A stretch of DNA of 64,000 bases. Source: Ralstonia sp. SET104. Its GTDB lineage: Bacteria; Pseudomonadota; Gammaproteobacteria; Burkholderiales; Burkholderiaceae. The translations under genes were made by a program, and so were the position numbers. Numbering within the stretch: position 1 is the stretch's first letter; each line of letters opens with the position of its first letter. The stretch is taken from the NCBI RefSeq assembly GCF_003851545.1, contig NZ_BHVX01000011.1, forward strand, positions 62,001 through 126,000. Direction: 5' to 3'. Positions 1-8,363 of this stretch are shown one piece after another. The notes under the pieces were generated by a model. It had not been told where the DNA came from and ran no database searches. It saw nothing but the letters and a program-made list of their open reading frames with translations.

Positions 1-298
1 CCGCCATGCGGTAGGCGTGGTCGCTCGGGTCGATGAGCTTGACGTCGCCGCCCATGCCGCGCAGGCGGTCGGCAATCACGCCGGCAATCTTGTCCAGCCC
101 TTCGATGTCCTTGCTGCCCGATTCGATCGAGACCAGGGTCTTCATGGTGTCGATCAGCGCGGGCTTTTCCTGCTGGGCGTGCTTGTAGATTTCAGCGGGC
201 GGCACCGCGGCGGCCTGACCGGCAGCCAGCGCACCCACCATTGCAGCAACGGCTAGCATTGCCGTGCGCATGCCCTTGGGCACCAACGGGGCTCTCAT
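1..298 (-). CDS. M20-family carboxypeptidase (glutamate carboxypeptidase-like), N-terminal part only
   Basis: The gene reads leftwards and leaves the window, so only about the first 99 residues are visible. They start with a signal peptide (positively charged start, then hydrophobic Ala-rich stretch ending near AAGQAAA), so the enzyme is probably periplasmic. The following segment (DTMKTLVSIESGSKDIEGLD) is typical of the N-terminus of zinc carboxypeptidases of the carboxypeptidase G2 type, which remove C-terminal glutamate from folates or peptides. The metal ligands lie outside the window, so activity cannot be judged. The start is the ATG at 298, preceded by an AGGAAA-type ribosome site. It is divergent from the DUF1835 gene. 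Confidence 0.75.
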   Translation of the reverse strand, partial: MRAPLVPKGMRTAMLAVAAMVGALAAGQAAAVPPAEIYKHAQQEKPALIDTMKTLVSIESGSKDIEGLDKIAGVIADRLRGMGGDVKLIDPSDHAYRMA

Positions 299-482
299 GA
301 ATGTTTCCTCACCTGTTCTTAGTTATGGTCTGCAACAAAGCGGCGATTTTCGCACGCCCACCTGAGGATTGCCCCCGGGCCATCCGCCCTTTGGAGGGGC
401 ACCATGACACCGCGCAAGGGAATACTGATAGACATACGTAAAACGAAAGCGCCGCGCTGACACTCTCGCTACAATTGCTGCC

Positions 483-1277
483 ATGCAATACATCCATGTC
501 GTCAACGGCGATGTTGCCGGCGCCACGCTCAAGCAGGCGCTCGCACAGGCTGGCCGCCCCGATTCCGTAGTCGTACTGCGCGACGATCTTGCCGTCGGGC
601 CGCTGGCCGACGTCGACAGCGTGGCGATGGCACGCTCCGGCTTCTGGCAGCGCGTAGCGCCCAACAGCAACATCGACTTCGCCGCCGAGATGCGCGATGC
701 ACTCGCGTCGCTGGCTGACCTGCGCGATGCCGCCACGGAAGTCGCCATCTGGCACGGCCAGAGCGCGTCTGACCAACTCATGCTGCGCCGGGTGGCCTTC
801 CACCTGCACCAATCGCCCCAGCGCATCAATGAAGTCGGCATGGATGTGCGCGAACTTGAGGCACCCAACGGCCAGGGGCCGCTCACCACCATCGGCATGT
901 ATTCGGGCGCACGGCTGGCGCGGCGGTTTTCGACCATCGCACCCGTGTCGGTGTTGCGCATCGGCCGCCTGGCCTACGAATGGCAGCAGACCGTGCGCGA
1001 GAATGCCGATACGCGGCTGTGGAAGGGCAATACGCTGGTGCCGGTGTCGTACGGCACGGTGGACGAGGTGATCCTGGAACACGTGCCGACCGACTGGGCC
1101 AGCGCGCGCGACGTGGTCGCCAGCATCATGGGCGCCATCGACGGGTTGCTCGCCAGCGACTGGTTCGTCTTCTGGCGCTGCCGCGAGCTGGTCAGCAACG
1201 GCCAACTGCTGCTGCGCGGCGAGGCTGATTCGCTCACGACCTGCGAGCTGCGCCGCAACGTGAGCGTGGCGGTTTAA
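483..1277 (+). CDS. DUF1835 domain-containing protein
   Basis: This 264-residue cytoplasmic protein begins MQYIHVVNGDVAGATLKQAL, the typical opening of the DUF1835 family. The GD in that stretch and the later DDLAVGPL are the usual conserved family points. The biochemical function of the family is not known. No membrane segment or signal peptide is visible. A TACAAT hexamer at 470-475 lies only seven bases before the ATG, so the mRNA could be nearly leaderless; no good -35 box accompanies it, so this is tentative. The gene stands alone and is followed by a strong terminator. Confidence 0.7.
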   Translation: MQYIHVVNGDVAGATLKQALAQAGRPDSVVVLRDDLAVGPLADVDSVAMARSGFWQRVAPNSNIDFAAEMRDALASLADLRDAATEVAIWHGQSASDQLMLRRVAFHLHQSPQRINEVGMDVRELEAPNGQGPLTTIGMYSGARLARRFSTIAPVSVLRIGRLAYEWQQTVRENADTRLWKGNTLVPVSYGTVDEVILEHVPTDWASARDVVASIMGAIDGLLASDWFVFWRCRELVSNGQLLLRGEADSLTTCELRRNVSVAV

Positions 1278-1314
1278 GCCCGCGCCAATCCGGCCAATTT
1301 GGACATCAGAAGCA

Positions 1315-1342
1315 GGAGCGCCCAAAGCGCTCCTTTTTTTTT
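1315..1342 (+). terminator. Rho-independent terminator after the DUF1835 gene
   Basis: GGAGCGC and GCGCTCC form a perfect 7-bp stem around a short loop, followed directly by nine T residues. This is a strong intrinsic terminator in the rightward direction, lying between the DUF1835 gene and the converging kefC. Confidence 0.85.
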
Positions 1343-1477
1343 GTTCACGCCGTCTTCGCAAGATGCGCCTGCAGGCGGCCGCACTTTGGCCGTCAATCCG
1401 GAAACAACACCCACTGTCCCATTCCGGGGGCAACCGTGGACATTTCTTCATACGGCTGCCACTGCGGCGGGCGGGCA

Positions 1478-3436
1478 TCAGCCGTCGCGGCGGATGCCCG
1501 CGCGGGCCGGGCAATCGATAGGCGTGCCTGTATCGGCAGATTCACCAGTGTCGATTTCGTTGGCGAGGTCCGCATCGGGCTGCACGTCTTGCACGTCGTT
1601 GTGTATATCGCCTTCGCCCCACGGCATGCCGGATTCGCGCAGGCGCTTGCGCTGCGTGCGGTCGCGCTGGAACATCTCGGCCAGTTCGTCACGGCCCTGC
1701 TGCGCGAGCGACACGAGCTTCTTCTGATCGCGGTAGACCGGGTAGACCTGCTCCATCGAGTTGAGCGTGTGGCGGCGGAACGTCTGCGCAATGCGATGCG
1801 CCTCGTACGGCGCCTTGCCCAGGCCCTCCAGCACCCGGCGGCTGAGCATAAGCGAGCCCTCGAACATCTCCCGCTCGATCACCTCTACGCCGCGGTCGCG
1901 CAACTGGTACACGTGTGACACGTTGCGCGCCCGCACATACAGCTTCAGGTGCGGAAAGCGTTCGCGCACGCGGTCGACCACTTCCAGGTTCGTGTCCATG
2001 TCGTCGATGGCGACAACCATCATGCGGGCACGGTCGGCGCCGGCGGTCTCGAGCAAGTCCATGCGCGTGGCGTCGCCATAGAAGACCTTGAAACCGAAAC
2101 GGCGCAGCATGTCGATCTGGTCAGGGTCGTGGTCGAGCACGGTGGGGCGATAGCCCTGGCTGTAGAGCATGCGGCCAACGATCTGCCCGAAGCGGCCGAA
2201 ACCCACGATGATGACTTCGTTGTCTTGCGGCTCGATCGCATCGGGCGCACGCTTCTTGCCATCCATCAGGCGCGGCACGAGAACCTTGTCATGGAAGAGC
2301 AGCAAAAGCGGCGTGGCCGCCATCGACAAGGCAACCACGAGGTTCAGCGCGGCAGCCGTTTCGGCACCGAGCACATTGCCCGCCACGCCGGGGCCGAACA
2401 CCACAAACGCAAATTCGCCGCCCTGCGAGAGCAGGAACGCAAACAGCCACGCCTGTCCGCGCGCAATGCCAAAGCGCGTGGCCAGCAGGCGCAGCGCGCC
2501 AATCTTCACCGCCAGAAAGACGGCAACCAGGCCGATCACCGCCAGCGGCTGGCGCATCAGCACGCCAAAGTCGATCGACATGCCAACGGCCAGAAAGAAC
2601 AGGCCGAGCAGCAGCCCTTTGAACGGCTCGATATCGGTTTCCAGCGCGTGGCGGTATTCGGAATCGGCCAGCAGCACCCCGGCAATGAAGGCGCCCAGCG
2701 CCATCGACAAACCCACGCTGTGCATCAGCAGCGCAATGCCCACGACCAGCAGCAACGAGAACGACGTGAACATCTCGCGCATGTTGGTGCGGGCAATCGC
2801 GCGCAGCACAGGCCGCAGCAGCGTGCGCCCGCCAAAGATCACGGCCGCCACCACGCCCACGGCCTTGAGCGCGGCAAGCCAATGGGCGCCGCCTGCGGCA
2901 TCACCCGCCTCCCCCATTTCGGGCGCCAGCAGCGGCAGCAGCGCAATCAGCGGGATGGCCGCAATGTCCTGGAACAGCAGGATGCCAAAGCTGGCCGTGC
3001 CCGCCGGCGTGCGCATCAGGTTGCGCTCGGAGAGCGTCGCCAGCGCAATGGCTGTGGATGACAGCGCCAAACCCAGCCCGGCCACCACTGCCGCGCGCCA
3101 CGGATGACTCACCGCCATTACCGCCAGCCCGACGGCAAGCGCACACACCGCGAGCTGCAGCCCGCCATAGCCAAAGATGCTGCGCCGGAGCGACCACAGC
3201 CGCGCGGGCTCCAGCTCCAGCCCAATCACAAACATCATCAGCACGACGCCAAATTCCGAGAAATCCAGAATCGACTGCACATTGGTAATGAGGCGCAACC
3301 CCCACGGGCCCACGATCACCCCGGCCAGCAGATAACCCAGCACCGAACCCAACCCCAGCCGTCGTGCCAACGGCACCGCCACCACGGCCGCAGCCAGGTA
3401 GATGACGAAATTGACGAGCAAGTCGTGCGATTGCAT
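1478..3436 (-). CDS. kefC: Glutathione-regulated K+/H+ antiporter of the KefB/KefC type
   Basis: A 652-residue CPA2-family antiporter. The first ~390 residues are a string of hydrophobic helices (Na_H_Exchanger domain) with family motifs such as LLAGVIVGPWGL and MMFVIGLELEP. A cytoplasmic RCK/TrkA-N domain follows, with the nucleotide-binding motif GFGRFGQIVGRML and an acidic residue at the end of the next strand (LDHD). In the known system the protein exports K+ when glutathione adducts bind, acidifying the cytoplasm and protecting against electrophiles. I chose the ATG at 3436 because family similarity starts there, although an upstream in-frame extension exists. No Shine-Dalgarno is visible, but the start lies 13 bases after the kefF-like stop, so translation is probably coupled. 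Confidence 0.88.
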   Translation of the reverse strand: MQSHDLLVNFVIYLAAAVVAVPLARRLGLGSVLGYLLAGVIVGPWGLRLITNVQSILDFSEFGVVLMMFVIGLELEPARLWSLRRSIFGYGGLQLAVCALAVGLAVMAVSHPWRAAVVAGLGLALSSTAIALATLSERNLMRTPAGTASFGILLFQDIAAIPLIALLPLLAPEMGEAGDAAGGAHWLAALKAVGVVAAVIFGGRTLLRPVLRAIARTNMREMFTSFSLLLVVGIALLMHSVGLSMALGAFIAGVLLADSEYRHALETDIEPFKGLLLGLFFLAVGMSIDFGVLMRQPLAVIGLVAVFLAVKIGALRLLATRFGIARGQAWLFAFLLSQGGEFAFVVFGPGVAGNVLGAETAAALNLVVALSMAATPLLLLFHDKVLVPRLMDGKKRAPDAIEPQDNEVIIVGFGRFGQIVGRMLYSQGYRPTVLDHDPDQIDMLRRFGFKVFYGDATRMDLLETAGADRARMMVVAIDDMDTNLEVVDRVRERFPHLKLYVRARNVSHVYQLRDRGVEVIEREMFEGSLMLSRRVLEGLGKAPYEAHRIAQTFRRHTLNSMEQVYPVYRDQKKLVSLAQQGRDELAEMFQRDRTQRKRLRESGMPWGEGDIHNDVQDVQPDADLANEIDTGESADTGTPIDCPARAGIRRDG

Positions 3437-3449
3437 GAACGAAGGAGAA

Positions 3450-3998
3450 TCAGTCAAGGTCAACCGGCAGCCATGGCTGCAGGGCGGCGCGGATGCGATC
3501 GATATGCGCGGCGATCGCCTCGGGCGTGGCGTCGTCGGCGTCGTGCAGCACGTGCGGCGGCTGCCATTGCATGCCGCACAGCGCGGCAGTCTGCTGCAGC
3601 GGCAGGAGGAACATGTCGAACGTGTGGCCGTGGATGCCGTCCGGGTTGTAGGCATGCGCGCGGCCGCCGGTGGTGGCCAGCACCATCACGTGCTTGCCGC
3701 GCAGCGCCGTACCGCCCGGTCCGTAGGCCCAGCCCATCTCGAGCACCACGTCCAGCCACTCTTTGAGCAGCGACGGCGTGGCGTACCACTGCACCGGAAA
3801 CTGGAAGACGATCAGCTCCGCCCCTTCCGCCGCTTCCTGCTCGGTACGCACATCGATGTCGAAATCAGGGTAATGCCAGTACAAATCATGCATGGCGACG
3901 CCGGGCAGGCTGGCCAGCGCACGCGCGAGCGGCTTGTTGGCGCGCGAACGGCGTGGCGCAGGATGTGCGTAGATCACAAGAATGCGCGAGGGCGTCAT
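3450..3998 (-). CDS. kefF: KefF-like NAD(P)H-dependent flavin oxidoreductase
   Basis: A 182-residue flavodoxin-fold quinone reductase. It shows the N-terminal ILVIYAHPAP motif for FMN phosphate binding, the FQFPVQWYATPSLLKEWLD signature of the NQO1/KefF/MdaB family, and a TTGG loop. In Escherichia coli KefF sits on KefC as an ancillary subunit needed for full K+ efflux and also reduces quinones. The same order is seen here: this gene comes first and kefC follows within 13 bases, which supports the ancillary-subunit role over a general quinone reductase. Both genes probably come from one promoter upstream of 3998. Confidence 0.85.
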   Translation of the reverse strand: MTPSRILVIYAHPAPRRSRANKPLARALASLPGVAMHDLYWHYPDFDIDVRTEQEAAEGAELIVFQFPVQWYATPSLLKEWLDVVLEMGWAYGPGGTALRGKHVMVLATTGGRAHAYNPDGIHGHTFDMFLLPLQQTAALCGMQWQPPHVLHDADDATPEAIAAHIDRIRAALQPWLPVDLD

Positions 3999-4090
3999 GG
4001 AAAATCAGGAGGCGGGTGCGTCTTGATGGCGCATCTTCGCATGGCTATTGTTGAGCCGCGTTACGAACAGAACCCTAGCGCCAGCGGTGA

Positions 4091-4106
4091 TGCAGTGTGC
4101 ACTGCA
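4091..4106. repeat. Perfect 16-bp palindrome in the kefF-GNAT intergenic region
   Basis: TGCAGTG-TG-CACTGCA is a perfect inverted repeat. It lies about 90 bases upstream of the kefF start and 300 upstream of the acetyltransferase start. The size and symmetry suit a dimeric regulator site, but no regulator gene is adjacent. The rest of the 400-base gap (3999-4398) holds the repeat and promoter listed next and no convincing gene. Confidence 0.35.
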
Positions 4107-4215
4107 CTTGAGAAAGCGCCTCACTCCACGCTTTTGCGCGATGCAGCATCTTACGTTGTTGATGCACCACAACCCTTGAGCCTCGGTTCCGCTGCGCTAA
4201 ATCAATGATTTATCG

Positions 4216-4275
4216 GGAAACCCTGTAGAAAGTCTGACACCAGACTTACGGGGAAACCCTGATTGCACTACAATG
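4216..4275 (+). promoter_or_regulatory. Direct repeat, inverted repeat and promoter before the GNAT gene
   Basis: GGGAAACCCTG occurs twice (4216-4226 and 4252-4262). Between the copies lies an inverted repeat, AAGTCTG-N4-CAGACTT (4231-4248). A promoter-like pair TTACGG (4247-4252) and TACAAT (4270-4275) with 17-base spacing overlaps the second copy. A protein bound to these repeats would sit on the -35 region, so regulated expression of the acetyltransferase is likely. The pairing of hexamers is by eye. Confidence 0.5.
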
Positions 4276-4398
4276 GCATGGTGCGTTGCACAACACTCAG
4301 TTGCACCCGATTGAGTGCCCCGGAGGTGCCATCCGCACCTCCGACTTATCACTTCGCCGCCCTGTACTGAAGGGCGCGATCAGAACAGGAACCGTGTC

Positions 4399-5094
4399 GT
4401 GAACCCGCTCGAACTGAGCAAGGCCATCGGCGTCGTCACCCAGGACGACATCGACAAAACGGAAGCAGTGCAAGGCGCGCCGCGTTCCACCGTGCTGGTG
4501 CGCGAGCTTGCTGCGCACCATCGGTCGCGCCTGCTCAAACACCTGCTCGCCCTGGGCGAAGAAGACCGCCTGCTGCGTTTCGGCCAGGTGGTGCGGGATC
4601 ACGTCATCGAGGCATACGTCGACAGCATCGACTTCGACCACGACAAGGTCTTTGGCGTCTACAACGAGCGCCTGGAGCTGGTTGGCGTGGGCCACCTCGC
4701 CTACCTGCGCGACAACCCGCAGGGGCGCGTGGCGGAGTTCGGCGTGTCGGTGTCGGAATCGGCGCGCGGCAAGGGCGTGGGCAGCGCGCTGTTCCAGCGT
4801 GCCGCCATGCACGGCCAGAACACCAAGGTGCGCACGCTGTATATGCACTGCCTGTCGCGCAACGCGGCCATGATGCACATCGCCAAGAAGGCCGGCATGC
4901 GCGTGCAGTACGCCTACGGCGAAGCCGATGCCTACCTGGAGCTGCCGCCCGCCGACACGATGAGCCTGCTGACCGAAGCCATCGATGAACAAGTCGCCGA
5001 TCTCGACTACATGCTCAAGCGCAACCTGCGCGACGTGCGCCGCTTCGGCCAGCGCTTCTGGCGCTCGCTGGCGCCGCAAAAACGCGCGGTCTGA
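4399..5094 (+). CDS. GNAT-family N-acetyltransferase
   Basis: A 231-residue protein with one GNAT fold at residues ~30-190. The acetyl-CoA binding motif A is visible as VSESARGKGVGSALFQRA, followed by the NAAMMHIAKKAGM helix usual for these enzymes. The substrate is unknown. I chose the GTG start at 4399 because AGGA stands a suitable distance before it and the family alignment starts there; an upstream ATG at 4315 would read through the presumed leader. The C-terminal ~40 residues are basic and helical. It is a single gene with its own terminator. Confidence 0.8.
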   Translation: MNPLELSKAIGVVTQDDIDKTEAVQGAPRSTVLVRELAAHHRSRLLKHLLALGEEDRLLRFGQVVRDHVIEAYVDSIDFDHDKVFGVYNERLELVGVGHLAYLRDNPQGRVAEFGVSVSESARGKGVGSALFQRAAMHGQNTKVRTLYMHCLSRNAAMMHIAKKAGMRVQYAYGEADAYLELPPADTMSLLTEAIDEQVADLDYMLKRNLRDVRRFGQRFWRSLAPQKRAV

Positions 5095-5110
5095 TCGCAT
5101 TACTCACACG

Positions 5111-5140
5111 AAAAACGCCCGGCTCAGACCGGGCGTTTGT
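5111..5140 (+). terminator. Intrinsic terminator after the GNAT gene
   Basis: ACGCCCGG and CCGGGCGT form a perfect 8-bp stem with a six-base loop, followed by a short T-rich run. A-residues on the left side could also let it work leftwards. Confidence 0.75.
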
Positions 5141-5271
5141 ATTTGGCGCGACATGGCAGCGTCAACCTCCTTTGACCACCCTGGTGAATGCGTGCGGGCC
5201 AAGCACATGGCGCCTGCCGGAGTGTTCACTGTCAGCATCCCCGCCCGTCTCGAGGATGCCTTCCCGCTGTT

Positions 5272-5541
5272 TTAGTTCTCTTCCCGCTCAAGCACGTCCA
5301 GCAATTCCCACCGGTCGGGATCGACCAGCACGCCCTCCAGCGTGGTCAACAGATACGCACCAATCGCGTCAAGAAACCCCGCGCGATATTCGGGCGGATG
5401 CATCCCAACGATGAACGCGAATTCCCAGCGCAGCGCTTTAGGCCGGAATTGCCGGTACGCATGCAAATCGGTTTGCGTGCGACGCAGGAAATCCCGCGCG
5501 GCCAGTGCGCCGGTCAGGTAGTGGCGTTTGCGGTGGGTCAT
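5272..5541 (-). CDS. Small unknown protein under a C4-like antisense RNA
   Basis: An 89-residue protein starting MTHRKRHYLTGALAARDFLR. I do not recognise a family. It is basic at the N-terminus and acidic at the C-terminus (DVLEREEN), with no signal peptide or membrane helix. The ATG at 5541 has a strong site ACGGAGGTG (5554-5546), and it overlaps by ATGA the stop of a 29-codon leader, so it is probably translationally coupled. The same frame is open further upstream and an ATG at 5670 would give a 132-residue form, but that start has no ribosome site. Its control region resembles phage immunity circuits, so a phage- or plasmid-derived origin is plausible. Confidence 0.6.
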   Translation of the reverse strand: MTHRKRHYLTGALAARDFLRRTQTDLHAYRQFRPKALRWEFAFIVGMHPPEYRAGFLDAIGAYLLTTLEGVLVDPDRWELLDVLEREEN

Positions 5542-5627
5542 TGGGCACCTCCGTAAGCGGTGTGCGCAGGGGTGCGAGGCGGGGATGGATAGGATGCGGG
5601 GCGGTGCCCGCTGGATGCGAACAACAT
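5538..5627 (-). CDS. 29-codon leader peptide between the C4-like RNA and the small protein
   Basis: A short frame begins MLFASSGHRPASYPSPPRTP and ends TAYGGAQ. Its start at 5627 follows ACGGAGG (5638-5632) by four bases. Its stop overlaps the start of the next gene (ATGA at 5541-5538). The peptide is Pro/Ser-rich and has no recognisable fold; its job may be only to let ribosomes reach the downstream gene. This arrangement of a short first frame coupled to a second matches the icd-ant logic of P1 and P7, where C4 RNA blocks the first frame. It is inferred from spacing and signals alone. Confidence 0.45.
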   Translation of the reverse strand: MLFASSGHRPASYPSPPRTPAHTAYGGAQ

Positions 5628-5679
5628 AGAACCTCCGTAGTTCTACAACGTAGGAGGCCCGTTCCTTCATCGCCAGACG

Positions 5680-5775
5680 GAGGTGGCGGGCCCGACAGTG
5701 GGGCTGGCGAACCGGCCTACGGAGAACCGGCAGACCCGGAGGTCTCCCCACTCGGCCCGCCATAGGGGCGTGCGA
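5680..5775 (-). ncRNA. C4-like antisense RNA (P1/P7/P4 immunity-type), copy 1
   Basis: Read leftwards, the sequence matches what I remember of the C4 antisense RNA family (Rfam C4). An outer 8-bp stem TGGCGGGC/GCCCGCCA (5762-5755 with 5691-5684) encloses a 7-bp stem AGTGGGG/CCCCACT (5752-5746 with 5103-class partner at 5703-5697) and two hairpins, AGACC-TCCG-GGTCT and CCGG-loop-CCGG. The second hairpin loop carries CTCCGTAG, an exact complement of CTACGGAG at the leader-peptide ribosome site (5640-5633). The 3' tail CACCTCCGT (5685-5677) is an exact 9-base complement of the ribosome site of the 89-residue protein (5554-5546). These are the a1/a2 and b1/b2 pairings expected of C4. Confidence 0.75.
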
Positions 5776-5871
5776 GTGCACGGACAAAACGCTTACGCGA
5801 AAAGCCGCTCCGTAGAAACTACTTTTGGTGGATCGCCAGACCCGTGCCACCACTTGCGCGATGGCCGACGG

Positions 5872-5900
5872 ATTATAGCGAGCGTCATCCTGACGACGAA
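5872..5900 (-). promoter_or_regulatory. Promoter for the C4-like RNA locus
   Basis: On the minus strand a perfect -10 box TATAAT (5877-5872) stands 17 bases after a weak -35 hexamer TTCGTC (5900-5895). Transcription would start near 5865, about 100 bases before the folded C4 part, and run through the leader peptide and small gene. Confidence 0.5.
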
Positions 5901-5985
5901 ATCCGACTAGTCTGATTGCGCCGCACATCCACGCATTTCAGCCGGCTGTGGCCTGAAAGCCCTGGCTAGAACAGTGAGGATTGGC

Positions 5986-6474
5986 TCAAACCACCACCGG
6001 CAACGCCGTCGTATCCTTGATCCGCTCCAGCGCAAAACTGCTCTTCACATCAATCACCGCCGGGTGGGCGAGCAGTTGGTCGCGGATGAACCGCGCGAAG
6101 TGCTCCATGTCTTCCACGAACACCTTGAGCAGGTAGTCCATCTCGCCGGTCATGGCGTAGCACGTGACCACCTCGGGCCAGGTGGCGACGGCGGCGCGAA
6201 ACAGGTCTGACGGCGCCTTGCCCTTGGGCGCCCCGCCCTGCTTCTCCAGCCGCACGTTGATATACGCCGACAGCCCCAGGCCGATCTTGCCGGGGTCGAG
6301 CAGTGCGGCGTACTGGCGGATCACGCCGGACTCCTCGAGGCGGCGGATGCGTCGCAAACACGGGCTGGGCGACAGGTTCACCCGCTCGGCGACTTCCAGG
6401 TTGGTGAGGCGGCCGTTGTTCTGCAGGACTTCCAGGATCTTGCGGTCGATCTTGTCGAGTTCCACTTTATTCAT
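5986..6474 (-). CDS. Lrp/AsnC-family transcriptional regulator
   Basis: A 162-residue feast/famine regulator. The N-terminal winged helix ([20 protein letters not shown] through [19 protein letters not shown]) is followed by the RAM/AsnC_trans_reg domain that binds amino acids and forms octamers. The ATG at 6474 has GGAG at good spacing; an ATG six codons upstream has none. It is divergent from 4-hydroxyphenylpyruvate dioxygenase across an AT-rich gap, so it most likely controls tyrosine/phenylalanine breakdown in response to an aromatic amino acid. That target is inferred from position only. Confidence 0.88.
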   Translation of the reverse strand: MNKVELDKIDRKILEVLQNNGRLTNLEVAERVNLSPSPCLRRIRRLEESGVIRQYAALLDPGKIGLGLSAYINVRLEKQGGAPKGKAPSDLFRAAVATWPEVVTCYAMTGEMDYLLKVFVEDMEHFARFIRDQLLAHPAVIDVKSSFALERIKDTTALPVVV

Positions 6475-6629
6475 TTTGTTGCTCCGCACCAATTAATTCG
6501 GCAATTTTCTTGCGCAAATTTAGCAAGGTAGGCACAAGTTCGCAATTTTTGCGTGGATTGACACTTCTACACTGCGAGGATCGTCAAAGACCTGAGCGCC
6601 CCAACGCTCCAGCCCTGCAGGAGACCGCT
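6475..6629. promoter_or_regulatory. AT-rich divergent promoter region between lrp-like gene and hpd
   Basis: This 155-base gap is clearly more AT-rich than its surroundings, with runs such as TTGCGCAAATTT and CGCAATTTTTGCG that form short imperfect palindromes. AsnC/Lrp proteins bind this kind of sequence. TTGACA at about 6558-6563 could be a -35 element for hpd, but I see no clear -10. Confidence 0.45.
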
Positions 6630-7736
6630 ATGCAATTCACGCCTTGGGAAAACCCGATGGGCACCGCCGGCTTCGAGTTCATCGAATACGCCGCGCCGGA
6701 CCCCGTTGCCATGGGCAAGCTGTTCGAGAACATGGGCTTTACCGCCATTGCGAAGCACCGCCACAAGAACGTGACGCTGTATCGGCAGGGCGAGATCAAC
6801 TTCATCATCAACGCCGAGCCCGATTCGTTCGCGCAGCGCTTTGCGCGTCTGCACGGCCCGTCGATCTGCGCGATTGCGTTCCGCGTGCAAGACGCCGCGT
6901 TCGCCTACAAGCGCGCGCTGGAACTCGGCGCCTGGGGTTTCGACACCCACAGCGGCCCGATGGAGCTGAACATTCCGGCCATCAAGGGCATTGGCGATTC
7001 GCTGATCTATCTGGTGGACCGCTGGGCTGGCAAGAACGGCGCCAAGGCTGGCGACATCGGCAACATCAGCATCTATGACGTTGATTTCGTGCCCATCGCG
7101 GGCGCCAACCCAAACCCCACCGGGCACGGCCTGACCTACATCGACCACCTGACGCACAACGTCTACCGTGGCCGCATGAAGGAATGGGCCGAGTTTTACG
7201 AACGCTTCTTCAACTTCCGTGAGGTGCGCTACTTCGATATCGAAGGCCAGGTCACGGGCGTGAAGAGCAAGGCGATGACGAGCCCGTGCGGCAACATCCG
7301 CATCCCCATCAACGAGGAAGGGACGGAGAAGGCCGGCCAGATCCAGGAATATCTGGACATGTACCACGGCGAGGGCATCCAGCACATTGCGCTGGGTTCG
7401 ACCGCGCTGGACAAGACGGTGGACGCGCTGCGCGCCAACGGCATCAAGCTGCTGGACACCATCGACACGTATTACGAGCTGGTCGACAAGCGCATCCCCG
7501 GCCATGGCGAAAACGTGGCGGAGCTGAAGAAGCGCAAGATTCTGATTGATGGCGCGCCGGGCGACTTGCTGCTGCAGATCTTCTCCGAGAACCAACTTGG
7601 GCCGATCTTCTTCGAGTTCATCCAGCGCAAGGGCAACCAGGGCTTTGGCGAGGGCAACTTCAAGGCGCTGTTCGAGTCGATCGAACTCGACCAGATGCGC
7701 CGTGGCGTGCTCAAAGCCGACGATCAGCCGGCCTGA
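6630..7736 (+). CDS. hpd: 4-Hydroxyphenylpyruvate dioxygenase
   Basis: A 368-residue non-haem iron enzyme of the vicinal-oxygen-chelate fold that turns 4-hydroxyphenylpyruvate into homogentisate in tyrosine breakdown. Two tandem domains are visible: residues ~10-140, then the catalytic half beginning near [20 protein letters not shown]. Iron ligands expected in the family are the His of DHLTHNVY, the His of GIQHIALGS and the Glu of [11 protein letters not shown]; all are present. The ATG at 6630 has CAGGAGA before it. The enzyme stands alone; no homogentisate dioxygenase is in the window. Confidence 0.95.
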   Translation: MQFTPWENPMGTAGFEFIEYAAPDPVAMGKLFENMGFTAIAKHRHKNVTLYRQGEINFIINAEPDSFAQRFARLHGPSICAIAFRVQDAAFAYKRALELGAWGFDTHSGPMELNIPAIKGIGDSLIYLVDRWAGKNGAKAGDIGNISIYDVDFVPIAGANPNPTGHGLTYIDHLTHNVYRGRMKEWAEFYERFFNFREVRYFDIEGQVTGVKSKAMTSPCGNIRIPINEEGTEKAGQIQEYLDMYHGEGIQHIALGSTALDKTVDALRANGIKLLDTIDTYYELVDKRIPGHGENVAELKKRKILIDGAPGDLLLQIFSENQLGPIFFEFIQRKGNQGFGEGNFKALFESIELDQMRRGVLKADDQPA

Positions 7737-7764
7737 CGTTCCTCACTTCAGGTTTGCTTGCTCC

Positions 7765-7797
7765 ACACCCCGCTGGTTCGCCACCGGGGTGTTTTTT
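7765..7797 (+). terminator. Intrinsic terminator after hpd
   Basis: A long stem ACACCCCG-N-TGG / CCA-N-CGGGGTGT with a TTCG tetraloop is followed by six T residues. It ends exactly at the stop codon of the convergent nifQ-like gene. Confidence 0.85.
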
Positions 7798-8357
7798 CAT
7801 GCGCGCTGTGCCGGGAAGCAGTGGCCAAAGTCTTCACAGCCGGGGCACCCCGGCGCGGGGCCGGGCACACGGCCATGGGCGCGTGCCACTTCCTGGGCGA
7901 GAAACGCCTTCCAGCGCAGGTTGGCGGTGTTGCGTGCAACGAGCGCGGGGTAGTGGCGCGTGAGCAGGTCGGTCACGTCATCGCGGCCGGAGAGGCCGAG
8001 ATCGCGCCAGAGATGGTCCGGCCGCAAGCACGCGGCGGCAAGGATGGTGGCAAGGCAGCGGGCGTCCGCCGCATCTGCCGGTGTCGCTGGGTGATCAAAC
8101 TGCGCCAGCAAGGCGATCAGCTCTGCCACAAAGGGTGGCGCATCGGCCAACGGCTGCTCGGGCAGGGCGACGTCGATGGCGGCATCGGGAAAGTGCCGCG
8201 TCATCAGCACAGCAAGATCCTCGCGCCCGAGGCCGAGTGCGGCGAGGTCGCCCGCATCCATGCGCGCCGCAATCAGCCGCGCGAACAATCGCGTGTCGGG
8301 CGCATGCGCATTGCGTGCTCCGGCAAGCAGGATGTTCAGTGCGGGCAGTTGCGGCAT
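7797..8357 (-). CDS. nifQ: NifQ-like molybdenum-handling protein
   Basis: A 186-residue protein whose C-terminus (RWKAFLAQEVAR, then GCPGCEDFGHCFP) matches NifQ, the iron-sulfur protein that hands molybdenum to nitrogenase cofactor assembly. NifQ normally has four cysteines in a Cx4Cx2Cx5C pattern. Here the last three are present but glycine (in RVPGPAPGC) stands where I expect the first, so cluster binding may differ. No nitrogenase genes are in the window. The next gene upstream encodes a molybdate-binding molbindin six bases away, so a general molybdenum role is likely. The pair is probably co-transcribed from upstream of 8783. Confidence 0.72.
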   Translation of the reverse strand: MPQLPALNILLAGARNAHAPDTRLFARLIAARMDAGDLAALGLGREDLAVLMTRHFPDAAIDVALPEQPLADAPPFVAELIALLAQFDHPATPADAADARCLATILAAACLRPDHLWRDLGLSGRDDVTDLLTRHYPALVARNTANLRWKAFLAQEVARAHGRVPGPAPGCPGCEDFGHCFPAQRA

Positions 8358-8363
8358 GGTCGA

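Noticed and set aside
1949-3061. 370-codon frame opposite kefC
   Set aside because: Gln/His/Arg-rich translation typical of a reverse-frame artefact.
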